Positions 11,246-21,700 of a stretch of 64,000 bases of DNA are shown piece after piece. The notes below the pieces were generated by a model. The model saw only the letters and a list, made by a program, of their open reading frames with translations. It was not told the origin of the DNA and ran no database searches. Where the stretch lies: positions 496,001 through 560,000 of the forward strand of contig NW_017264196.1 in the NCBI RefSeq assembly GCF_001619985.1, written 5' to 3'. This stretch comes from Xylona heveae TC161 (Eukaryota; Ascomycota; Xylonomycetes; Xylonales; Xylonaceae). The translations under genes and the position numbers were made by a program. Every line of letters begins with the position of its first letter. Position 1 is the stretch's first letter.

Positions 11246-14116
11246 TTACTCCTCTTCATCGTCTAACCCAATGTCAATGGCATCAGGATTGACAGCAGCG
11301 GCAGGAGGGGCAGGGGGTGCAGCTCTATTGCCGCCTTCTGGGCCCGTGCTGGCGGGGACGAAACCGGAAGGCGCACGAGCCACGCGTTCGAGAGCAGCCA
11401 TGGCATCAGCACGCTCGGTGTCTTCGGTGGTGGCGTCAATTTCATCTGTACCTGCCGCGGTAGTGACGCCTTCTGCGCGCTGTTGGCTGCGGGCAAGAGC
11501 CTGAGAGGCGATAAAGTTGACATCGGTACTAGATTGTTCCGAGGTTAGTTTCAAAAGTAATTCATTGCGAATTGTTTTGATAGAGGTAGATATAAGGGAA
11601 ATGGGAAGAGAGAAAAGGAGAAAGGATAAAGATAAGAGGTAGGGAAAGGGAGATTGAAGACATACTTGTATTGAGCTTGGACACTTCTCTTGATTCGGAG
11701 CATTTCTTTGAAAGTATCTTCGTTGCCGTGCTGTACTTCGAATGCCTCCCATTTGGACCAGAATCCTGGTGAGACACGCGGGTCGCAGAATTGCGAAGCA
11801 TGTCCGTAGATGGCTCTGGCACGGTCAATCTCGCCGAGACGACGTTCCATGTCAGCAAACTTGAGACACATGTCTCTTGCCTCTTTGTCGGGGAGCGCAG
11901 CAATGGCACGTTCGTAAATGGGTCGGGTAGACGTAAGGCCAAAGTTTGAAGCGGATTTGGTAATGTAGAAGTTGAACATCTCGAAACGATCTTCGTCTGA
12001 AACGGCACGGGTAGCACGCTCGTAGATGCGCATGGCGTGGCGAGCGAGACCGCGCTCTTCCTCAAGGCTACCATACATAAGGTAGAGGACCTTGGCGAAT
12101 TTGGGCGGGCATCCTTCGACTGCTTGCTCGAATAAGTCACGGAGTCGCTCAATGCCAATCTTGCGATCCATGGCTTTTGTGAGGTACAAGTTCCATAATT
12201 CGAAAGCTACTGGGTAGCTGAAAAGGTCAAGACCACGTTCGTAGATCTTGAATGACTCTTCAAAGTACTTGTTTTCCTCGAGAAGGTTGGCATAGTTGAC
12301 CACAGTCTGTGGCGTAGCGATTCGCAGTTCGAAGATGCGCTCGTAGACCTTTCTTGTCTCATCTAACGTACCGACGCTTTCGACTAAATCGACGTAGAAA
12401 CTCCATAATTTCCAGCTCTTGTGCACTCGTTGCTGCGGAGACAGTGTCTCGTCGAAGTAATCCACAGTCGAGCGCTTCGGCGCCTGGGTAGCCTTGGCCA
12501 TGATTTCGACCGACTTGTCAAAGTTTTCGTTTCGAAGTTCCATCTCCGCCCATTCGCACCACATTTCTGCGAGTTCGGCAACCGATTTGAAAGGCACCTT
12601 GACCGCCTTCTCCATGATAACCCTAGCATTGAGCAAATCCCCGCCTTGCTCATAAAACTTGGCATATTTGGTCCAAAGATCGTGGAACTTTCCAACAGCT
12701 TTCTTCGGCTGCACCGCAGCAATGGCGTTCGTATAAGTCCTGACCACTTCCTCCTTATTATCACCCCAAAGACCAACGCGCTTCTCCCACTCAACAATGT
12801 TGTTAGGGTTCTGGCGCAGAAGCACATCATTTACTAGGAAAGGTCGTCGATCCATGAGTTGTTCGAAACGCATCATTCGAATGTCGAGGTCGAAGTCGGC
12901 ATCTTCGTCAACCTTGCCCTTCTCTGAACGCAGCGCTGCAGTCTCCATCAAGGAACCAATAATTGATTCCTCAAATTCTGCATAGGAATCAAAGACCATG
13001 GTAAAGTCGCGGACCGTCATGACAGTAGTAATGCCTTCTTCGAATATATCACGAGCTCGTTCAAAATGTCCCTTTGTGATATAATAGGTAGCAAGGCCAA
13101 CCCAGAGCTTTCCGCGTTGATCCGCAAATCGCTCGATGCCACTCCGGATAATTTTCTCGACATCAATACCAAAATCATCTCCAGTTTTAACTTCCTTCGC
13201 CTTTGATACCAGAAGATCAACCATCTCGCTCCACAGTTGAAAATGGCTTTTCCCGAGCTTGCTCTTAAAGCGAAGATTGTTCAGAATCTCGATATACTTC
13301 TGGACAGCTTCCGTATATTGTCTCATTTCAATGAGCAATTCAATATAATCCTCGGCATCTTCCGGGTGTATCTGCATATATCTCCTCCATACTTTGATCG
13401 CGGTCAATCCTGAAGCAGCGTTGGCGAATGGTCTATATAGAAGCCAAATTCTATTATGCTGGGTTATCGGAAGTGCGCGAAGGGCTCGATCAAACGTTCG
13501 TCGGGTTGTCGTGACAAGTGGTTGCTTCGTCAAAAAGGACAGATACATCTCCCAGATTTTAGGCATTTTATTGAGCAAGATAAGAGCTCGCTCGAATAAA
13601 GAGTTGACCTTGAGGAACTCAGACGCATGCCTGGCAGGATTCTTCCTTGCAAGATGTTTCACTCGCAGCTCGAGGTACTGGGGTAAGTAGCGGTCAGTCA
13701 AGTGTCGTCTCACCAAAGGATATTAAACGTACCAGCTTCCATAATTTGTATGACCGAGGGAGCTCAGAGCATGCGCGCTCCAAAACCTGCGAAAGAGTGA
13801 GTACGCGATACTTGAATTGGCTGGTTCGGTGGGGTCATACGAAGGCCTGCTCGAGAAGGCTACCGTGCTGTAACTTGTGCTCGACATAGGAAAGCCAGGG
13901 TTTAATTGTCCCCGGAGCGCGGAGAATATCCTGTTCATAGACCGTATCGTCGGTTGACTTTTGAAAGGAATTTGATTAGCAATTTCCATGCGCAGAAATT
14001 CTTCCGAAGAGACTCACAATCAGATACAGGTCAGGCAAAGCCGATGCACCCTTGGAGCGACTTGGGCCATCTTGGACGTCCATGACTTCCATGGGCCTCA
14101 GAAGCTCCCCCGGCAT
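11246..14116 (-). CDS. SYF1: Pre-mRNA-splicing factor SYF1 (HAT/TPR repeat protein, NineTeen complex)
   Basis: Core scaffold of the Prp19/NineTeen complex, needed for spliceosome activation. Exons in transcript order: 14116-14018, 13957-13841, 13786-13733, 13677-11666, 11528-11246 (854 aa, the usual family length). The N-terminus reads through DDTVYEQDILRAPGTIKPWL, and HAT repeats fill most of the protein (NKMPKIWEMYLSFL, FDRALRALPITQHNRIW, YEERGLA-like helices). The C-terminus is Ala/Pro-rich and ends IDIGLDDEEE, an acidic tail typical of the family. A naive single-ORF reading would start at 13716, inside the 13678-13732 intron; splicing restores KLWKL-YLELRVKHL. Three in-frame ATGs (14116, 14092, 14083) could start translation; the first is given. 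Its 5' end faces the V-ATPase subunit D gene across 333 bp. Confidence 0.93.
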
Positions 14117-14449
14117 GGCGAAAGACCTCGAACAGAGGGGCGTGTCGAAGCTGGCAGTCTGCGATCTGCAGTACTAATTGATGCTCGTCCTCCAGAAATG
14201 AAAGATGGCACGCCGTTCGACGTCAATTCGCAGCGCGTAGTGAAACATGCACGTGGCTGACTAAGGTTCCGCCAAGATCAACTATTCCCTCCCATTACCC
14301 GGCGTTCTCGGAGGTGCACCACCAGTCTGGGCAAGCTACGCTATCAGAGTTCAAAGTGATTACAGTATTGTGATTCTTCTCTGAGTTTCGCCTCAGTTCA
14401 GAGAAATCTTGTTTTGTGGCTGTGTGTTTCCTAGGTACAATTAGGCAAC
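14117..14449. promoter_or_regulatory. Divergent promoter region, SYF1 / V-ATPase subunit D
   Basis: The 333 bases between two outward-facing start codons must hold both promoters and leaders. The SYF1 side is GC-richer and the VMA8 side AT-richer. I could not single out a known factor site with confidence. Confidence 0.55.
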
Positions 14450-15705
14450 ATGTCTGGTGCAGGTGTAGGTTTTGTTGCTCAGGACCATCCAATACTCTTA
14501 TCGCAATTGTTGAACCTAACTGTGATATCATATAGGACCGGGAGGCAGTCTTTCCAACCCGGCAGTCATTGGGTTTGATGAAGAATAAGCTTAAAGGTGC
14601 ACAGACTGGCCATGACTTGCTGAAGCGTAAAAGTGAGGCCTTAACAAAGTATGTAATTGAAGTCTCGAAGTCAAGACCATTGGCTGATCAGGTCCTACCA
14701 CAGGCGCTTTCGAGGTATGCAACATCTCAAGGTCTTCATCTAGCTTCTATGCTGAACAGCTACTCAGAGATAACAAAACGTATTGATGAGGCCAAGCGAA
14801 AGATGGGTCGAGTTATGCAGATTGCTGCATTTTCCCTTGCCGAAGTCACCTATGCTGTTGGTGGTGATATCGGCTACCAGGTGCAAGAGTCCGCCAAGTC
14901 AGCTCGTTTTCGAGTTCGCACAAAACAGGAAAACATCTCTGGTGTGCTTCTTCCGAAGTTCGAAAGCTTCACCAGTGAGGGGAACAATGATTTTGGCTTG
15001 ACCGGTCTAGGAAAGGGTGGCCAGCAAGTACAGCGATGCAGAGAGACGTATGCTCGTGCGGTAGAGACGTTGGTCGAACTAGCAAGCCTGCAGGTTTGTA
15101 ATTTTCAGTCTAAGGATCCACGTTCAAAGGCTGATACATTTCTAGACGGCGTTTGTCATCCTTGATGAAGTGATCAAAGTGGTCAATCGAAGAGGTATGG
15201 TAATAGAGCCTTGAACCGTGACAACGATAACTAACATTGCATTTAGTGAATGCTATGTCAGTTCTTCCACAAATCCATTTCCCAATATGCTACTAACTTG
15301 TAGGCTGAATCAAATAGAGAGCATGTAAGCAATTCCATGTTATTATAATCTGGGCTTAGCTGATAGATGACAGGTTATCATTCCTAGAACAGAGAGAACT
15401 ATCAAGTGTATGGTCATTTTAAGTTACATCCTTGGATTTTGCTAATTTATCAAGATATCACCTCTGAGCTTGATGAACTAGAACGAGAAGAATTCTACCG
15501 CCTGAAGAAGGTTTGACTTCTATACCCTTTTTGCTTTGTGGCGCTTCTCATCAGTTTCTAGGTCTCGGGAAAGAAGGCTCGCGAAGCCCAGAATGCAGAC
15601 GCTGTGGCGCAGAAAGACATCCCTGTCAGTGAGAAGGATGAAGTTGACCACGCAGGTACCGCAGACCTGCTTGGAGACCCAGAAGATGCCGATGTCATCT
15701 TCTAA
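14450..15705 (+). CDS. VMA8: V-type proton ATPase subunit D (ten exons, three micro-exons)
   Basis: Subunit D forms the central rotor stalk of the V1 sector that couples ATP hydrolysis to proton pumping into vacuoles. Ten exons: 14450-14464, 14536-14648, 14704-14714, 14768-15093, 15146-15194, 15247-15256, 15318-15324, 15374-15407, 15455-15510, 15562-15705, giving 254 aa, the normal length. Exons 3, 6 and 7 are only 11, 10 and 7 nt. They are needed to restore the invariant family sequence: KSEALTKRFREITKRIDEAK around exon 3 and NRRVNAIEHVIIPRTERTIK around exons 6-8. Other family blocks are MSGAGDREAVFPTRQSLG at the start and AAFSLAEVTYAVGGDIGYQV in the middle. The tail ends ADLLGDPEDADVIF. Introns are 47-71 nt, with CTAAC branch sites visible before exons 6 and 7. 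The helical N- and C-terminal arms pair as a coiled coil in the known structures. Confidence 0.93.
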
Positions 15706-15988
15706 GCGAACTCCACCAAAGATACCAGTAGCATTGACGATACCATGCGATCCCTGAATATTGCCGCATTTTTTGTACCCTTTACATGCTGATTAAGTCG
15801 GAGTTGTGCCAATGGAGAGCTGCGTTTTCGAGTAAATATTCGTCAGTTGAAAATTATGGTATCATGTACACAACCAGACTCTTTTAGCCTTTGCACCTAA
15901 CCGTAAAGCTTTCATATGGCGCATTTTTTTAATCAATAAGCCAATCAAACAAGAAACCCCCCTTAAAAAGTGCACTGAAACCGAGCAT

Positions 15989-17006
15989 TCATTGTCTCTG
16001 GTATGTAACCTTGATAACCTTATTTTCATCGCCCAACGCCATGCCCGCAGTGTTCTCCTTGGCACTAATGGCGCCAGATTCATTCTCGTACTCGATAAAT
16101 GCAAGTCCCCTTCGACCAGGAACAAGACGAACTTCACGGAAGCCCTCAAACCGTGCGAAGATTGCCGACAAACTGTCAGCATCGTATCCATCTGGCAGAT
16201 TTTGGACGAAGAGAATCTTATTGGGCGGCAGATATTCGTCAGGAACAACAGCAGCCGTGGCAGTGGTGGATTTGAGACCTGCTCCTCTCGCGGCTTTAAT
16301 AGGTCGAGGAGCTCCAGCTTCTGCGGCGACTGGTGGTGGGCGCTTGAGTTTCTTCTGCGCATCGATCGCTTCTTGTGCTTGTTTCCGTTCTATTTGGCGA
16401 AATGAGCCCGCATTAGCAGCACGTCCTACGGAAGGCCTCTTCCTGTCTTAAATGAACTTGATAACAAATGATAACTCACCCTTCTCAGCAAGTCTTCTTC
16501 TCTTGTGCGTCTCAAATTCCTCCTGATCGCCGGACAGCTTGACCGCGGCATCACTCCGCGAGCGAGCAAAATCCAGCACCATTGGTTTGTCGAAGAGCTC
16601 GAATCCCTGGATTTCGTCTATGGCGTTGGCCGCCGACTCCGGATTGTCAAAGACTATGAATGCCTGTCCCTTGGCCTTGAGGTTCTTCTTCGCTACTAGA
16701 TCAATCACATTGCCATATTCCGTGAAGATCTCCCGCAATGCTTCCGTGAGCGCAGGGATCTTGATCCGCTCTTCAAGATTCCGAACCTGCCAAATAAGGT
16801 ACGTCAGCAAGCGCACGATCCAGAATCTCCGTAATATTTCAGAAGTGGTAAGATTGCCTGACGCCGAATTTAAGAAAGGGTAGATCGGGATCAAACTCAT
16901 ACATAAACACTAATTCGCTGTTAGCAGATGTTTCGGTGCAATGGGACAATGAAATATCATACGTGCAGTTAGGCGCAGTAGCGCCATTTGCAGCAGTAGC
17001 TGCCAT
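15989..17006 (-). CDS. U1A/U2B''-type spliceosomal RNA-binding protein (two RRMs)
   Basis: Snf-family snRNP protein that binds a U1 and/or U2 snRNA hairpin loop. Exons in transcript order: 17006-16963, 16909-16903, 16786-16480, 16389-15989 (252 aa). The second exon is only 7 nt (TGTTTAT) and is required to complete RNP2 of the first RRM, giving NCTVYVRNLEERIKIP. RNP1 of RRM1 is KGQAFIVFD. A charged linker (RRRLAEKERKQAQEAIDAQ) and a Pro/Ala-rich spacer follow. The second RRM has ILFVQNLPDGY and RGLAFIEYE and ends KVTYQRQ. One protein of this family can serve both U1 and U2 in some organisms, so I do not choose between the U1A (Mud1) and U2B'' (Msl1) names. It converges on the V-ATPase gene, leaving 283 bp between stop codons. 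Confidence 0.9.
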
Positions 17007-17699
17007 ATCAAAGATAGCCTGGATGAAAATCTGAGCTCTTGCCAATAGTACTGAAGGTGAGGCTAGGTTTCTTGTGACCAAAACTCGTGATTTTCAGGCT
17101 CAAATGCGAGACGGTGTCCTGGAACTTGCGCAGCGGAAGGTTAATCCCCGGCAAGCTCCGCAGAAGATCTGCTCTCATCAAGGGTAGTTTGGTCCGGAAA
17201 GCTGCACATTCTGATGACTAAGCATATCTCCATGCACGAGGAACCACCTCTCAGGCTCTGAACATGGAGAAAAGGAAGGCTTTCAAATAGCAAATGCTGG
17301 TCGAAAAACAAGTCTTGTCGTTTAAACGGTGTCATGTTACGTATACGCTGATATTATTTTCCGTCCGAGCTTATGTACAGGAGAAATAATTCTCTCCTCG
17401 AGAAGGCCGTCTTTCAATTCACGAGGTAAAACTAAATTTCAAACTTCAAAGAAACTTTATATATCACTCCTCACCAAGGAATTAAAATTACTAATAAATA
17501 CCTTTCCATTATCCTAAAATGATAATTTGTGTAAAATTATTGACCAACGAGAAAGGAATTCTAAAGAGATCCTCATTATTATTTTTGCCGCCCACTCACC
17601 TGTTTCAAAATGGAATGACAGTAGCTCACATCAACATTTGGTTTATATATCTTAATTCTGGGCAGCAAATCAGCTTTTCCATTCAGGAAGCTTCAACTC
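17007..17699. other. Intergenic, AT-rich
   Basis: Upstream of the snRNP protein gene and left of the tRNA. The right half (about 17330-17690) is markedly AT-rich. No coding signal or repeat family recognised. Confidence 0.55.
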
Positions 17700-17785
17700 G
17701 CTCGCATGGCGTAGTTGGTAGCGCGCATCACTAGTATATAGGCTAGATAATGATGAGGTCCTCAGTTCGAATCTGAGTGCGAGCA
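17700..17785 (+). tRNA. tRNA-Thr (anticodon AGU) with a 13-nt intron
   Basis: A full cloverleaf can be drawn. The acceptor stem is GCTCGCA/TGCGAGC with discriminator A. The D arm is GGCGTAGTTGGTAGCGC. The anticodon stem is CATCA/TGATG. The loop is CT-AGT-A, then the intron TATAGGCTAGATA placed after position 37, then A38. The variable loop is AGGTC and the T arm is CTCAG-TTCGAAT-CTGAG. The exonic length is 73 nt. The anticodon AGT (first base expected to be inosine) reads Thr codons ACU/ACC/ACA. CTAG in the intron can pair with CTAG around the anticodon, as in typical nuclear tRNA introns. Confidence 0.93.
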
Positions 17786-18779
17786 CTTGCAGAGATACCA
17801 ACAAATCTTTTTTTGCCATTTCAAAGCAATGGTAAAGCGCAATCTCATTTAATTTTTTCCCGGATTGCTGGACGGCCTTTTTGTGTACTCGTGACACACT
17901 GTCATGTTTAAGAGTTACCTTCGAAGAGAGGTAAATGTCTTATTTTCTCTATATGCGCCTGGTAGTGTCGTCGAGCCGAGATACAGGTATCATGGCTGAT
18001 AATATATCAGAGACAATAGAAAAGTCTACACTCGACCTCCCCAGCATTTTAAAATTTGAGCTCAATGGCACATCTAGAATGAGATCCAAGGCTTTTGGGT
18101 CTCATTTCCAAAGCTAGGTCACGGAAGAGAAAGTTAAAAGCAGCAAAGATTCCTTTGCCGCCTACTATATTAATCCATGCAGCCTGTAGTGGCTACTAAG
18201 GAGACAAGCACAAGCGCCTAAACACATAAACTGGACTATCGATGCGGCAGTATATGAAAATGTGACAGTGATTAAATAGCCCACGTGCACGTGAGCTTGT
18301 CAACTAAACACTTTACATTACAGACCAGACTAGAAAGGTGCTAAGCTAAGGTGGTGATGTTGGTCGGAAAGAGTTGTTCAGTAAAATACGAATAGGAAAT
18401 AAATCTTCCTGAAGCGAGGAAGAAGTCTGCCGCTGGGTAAAATGACGACCATTGTAACGGCATCGCCAGAGATACGAACAGCCTATAGACGGCGACAATG
18501 GCAGTCTAAAGCTTAGAGGTGATATTCAAGCCGGAAAAAGATTCTGCAGCTCATAGTTGTTAGAGTAAGGCGTCATGTCTCACTGTATGAGTCTGTTGTG
18601 CCGAGCCAACTCGATCGTTTTCCCCATTGTGCAAGAAAAAAAAAAAAAGAAAAGGAGTTCCCCATAAATTTTCAGCTCGAAGGTACGCCAGTTCCAAGCA
18701 ACTGCTGGTCAACACAAAGAAAAAGGAACTTCAGTAATCAACGATCTCATCTCTCTCTGCGTACTTTCTCCGTGGTCAA
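17786..18779. other. Intergenic between tRNA-Thr and the large disordered-protein gene
   Basis: Nearly 1 kb, AT-rich, without a convincing open frame. It holds the 3' flank of the tRNA (TTTTTTT at about 17806 may serve as a polymerase III stop) and the 3' region of the gene to the right. A short A-run lies near 18629. Confidence 0.5.
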
Positions 18780-21700
18780 TTACGACATCACACCAGATAC
18801 ACGTCGACCCCAAGTGGAGTTATTATAGCCAGGCTTCGGAGAAGCGGTCGGAGGAGTGGATCGCTGCGAGGAGGGTCGACGTGATCTACCCACGTGAGAA
18901 TTGCCAGAGCCTTCCTTTGCCCGCAAAGGCTTCTTTTTATATCCTGCAGAGCTATTTCTTGAACGAATTGGCTCACGCAGAGATCCTTGAGCTCTTGGCA
19001 TTATCTGCGTCTTGGTAGTGGATTCGCCAGGCAGGCGAACTGAAATGAAATACCCCTGAGATGATTGGTTCTCCTTATCGTGGATATTGAGTAAGAAAGG
19101 CTCAATACTTTGGACTTGAATCGACTTTTGAAACCGAGATCGGGGTCGTGTTTGGGGCGGCTTGGCGGGAGACCAGGCATTCCTAGGAGCCATGAGAGGC
19201 ACCCTTACGATGGGTATGGATCCGAACTCCCTCTCCTCAAGCAAAGCTTCCTCCGTTGGCTTCGTGGAGACGAAGTCACCGAAGTCTACCCTTAGTGCGG
19301 CAAGGTGAGATGCGTGATCGTCGACTTCCTTCTTAGGAAGAGATACCGTGGCCGGAGTTCTGTTGCTGGCAACCTCTAAGGGCGCCTTGCTAGCTGAATT
19401 GACGGCAAGTGCATAGGATTTCGGCGGAACGGGGACTGCAGGTTTGAGCTGAACAAACTTTGATTCTACCGGTTTCCTCTCAAAGAGGCCATTGAATCTG
19501 TCCTGCCAGGTGGAGGTACTAGCGATCGGCTGAGGTACGACACGAAGCGACTCTGAAGACTGTCTCGCGGCAGAAGATTTTGGCAGCGAAGTTGATACGA
19601 CAGAAGTAGCTGGAACAACAGCTGGTGGGGGTAGTTTCACTATGGGTTTTGGAATCGGCAAGCTAACTAGAGGCCGGTTCACATCACCTGCATAGGCCGG
19701 GTGGCCAAACGATTCAGGAGGTGGTGGAGAGCCTGGGCGGAACGTAGAGAGACTGGCATTGGTAGAGCGGGCGGTGGATGATCCTTGAGGAAAAAATCTG
19801 GACCCGCGGCCCCCCGCGACGGCATTAGGAGTTGATCCAGACCCGGAGCTCGCACTCGGTTGGACGGGGAATATCGCGCTTTCGATAGTTCCATGCTTGC
19901 TCTCTGTTTTCAAAGGATGCTCCTCGTTGGCTTGTTTTGTTGAGCTAACCACTTGCCGCTGTCCAGAACTATTATCAACAAGCACTTGCCTCCATGTCTC
20001 TTTGAATGTAGGCTGGGGTACATCTCTCTTTACACCTGTTCGAGCTTCTTCTTCTAAGCGAGCAGAGTGTTGTTCTTCATCCCGTCTCCTGGCCTCTGCA
20101 TCTTCCCGAGCCAGCTGTGCTGGTAAGTTCGCCCAAGCAGACAACGCTGACGCCCGACTCTGAGAAGTCCGGTTCGAGGGCCCAACAGGAGGTCCGATGG
20201 GAGTGGGCCGGGCAACGGAACTGGAGAGAGGAGGAACGGGTGTGCTATTCGCAAGCACCAGCTGCGGAGATGGTTGTTCTGGAAGACTTCTCCCGACTGG
20301 GGAGATAGTTTGTTGTGCGTCTTCAGACTCACTTGTAATTGGCTTAGATGGCGAAAGAGGCTTTCTCATCGCTGGAGGCGGCCCAATAGGACCAGGGACA
20401 GGGGGAGACACCGGCTGCGGTTGAGTAATATGCCTCTGAGCCACTGTTGAAAGACCTCGATCAAAGGTGCCGTTGCCCAGAGCCTTGTCATTATGGGGAG
20501 GGCCCCACAAATTGCTCCCAGTCACGGAGTGAGTCGTCATGCTCCCGGTCCATCCGGGGTAAGATTCAGCCCCTTGGGACTTGGTCTTCCAGAGCTGTTC
20601 CTTGGAATCTTGATATCCAGACCGGCTTCCTTGCTGTGGGCTCGAACTGAGCGGTCGATCCTGGGGATGAGGGGCAAGAGAAGGTACAGTTGGTGGGTCT
20701 GATTTCACAGGTTTAGTGACTCCCGGTTCGATTACTTTCGATGGTGAAGGGGCCCGCGGAGCGGCAGCAGTAGTAGTCCCAATGCGTTGAGGCAGATAAT
20801 GCTGACTCTCGGACGCTGCCATGGACCTACGAACAGGCTGCGGCTGGTGCACCTTCATGAGACCATACTGCCTAACCTCACCAGAATGTTCAGGCACTGG
20901 GGGTTTTGGAAGATGCTCGTTAAGAGAAACAGCTTTCTCCTTCTCTTTCGAATGCGCAGAGACATCGGCTGGGGGTGATATAGCTACCGCATATGATGCA
21001 TGTGCAGGTGCTTCAGTATGTTGCGAGTGTGGAGGTTCGGATGATTGAGGAACTTCTTCAGCTTGTGCAGTTTTGGATTTTGCAAGTTTCCCTTCCATCG
21101 GAGCCATTCCCAGTGACTCCATCTTAAGCCTTATCCGCTCTCTCCTTGCGGCCTCCTCACGCTCCTCTTCCTCTCTTCGGCGTTTCATTGCAAGCTCTCG
21201 CTTTTCCTTCATGATCTTCTGTTGTACAGCAACTGGATCTTGTGCACCTTGCTGCGGTAGCTCAGTAACAGTCACTGCCCCTTGAGGTTTATCGTCGGTC
21301 TGTGAGGGTGTTTGTGACGCAGCATCCTCAGGGGAAGCCGGTGCAACATGGTGAAGGACCGGAGAGGAGTGCTGAGGCCAGGGCGCATGCTGGTTCGTCC
21401 GAGTTGGGGAGTATCCACGTGACAAATACTGGGATCCTTGTTCAGCAAGCCGATCTGAAGGATGAGGTGCAGACTCAGTTGTGTTAAGGGTTCCCACCTG
21501 TGAGCCTCGTCGTCTGTCTGCCGAAGCCTCGTCGGGGCCTCTGCCAAACGACATTCGCCTTCCATACACGCCACTGCCCCCGCTCACATTCGATGAAGTA
21601 CGACGACGTCCCCACGATGCGCTGTCTTGGTGGGTTGTCCGGCTAGTTTGGAAAGCTGCTGATGGCTCAGCAGGTCCAGATTGATCATGGTGGTGGGGTC

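Noticed and set aside
10811-11259. Several overlapping open stretches on the minus strand
   Set aside because: They arise from A/G-rich simple sequence and encode Ser/Phe/Leu strings without family features.
13678-13732. Apparent start of SYF1 at 13716
   Set aside because: It lies inside an intron with good GT-AG ends; three further exons upstream restore the conserved N-terminus.
14649-14767. Reading straight through this stretch as a 40-residue insertion in V-ATPase subunit D
   Set aside because: Two introns and an 11-nt exon restore the invariant family sequence exactly.
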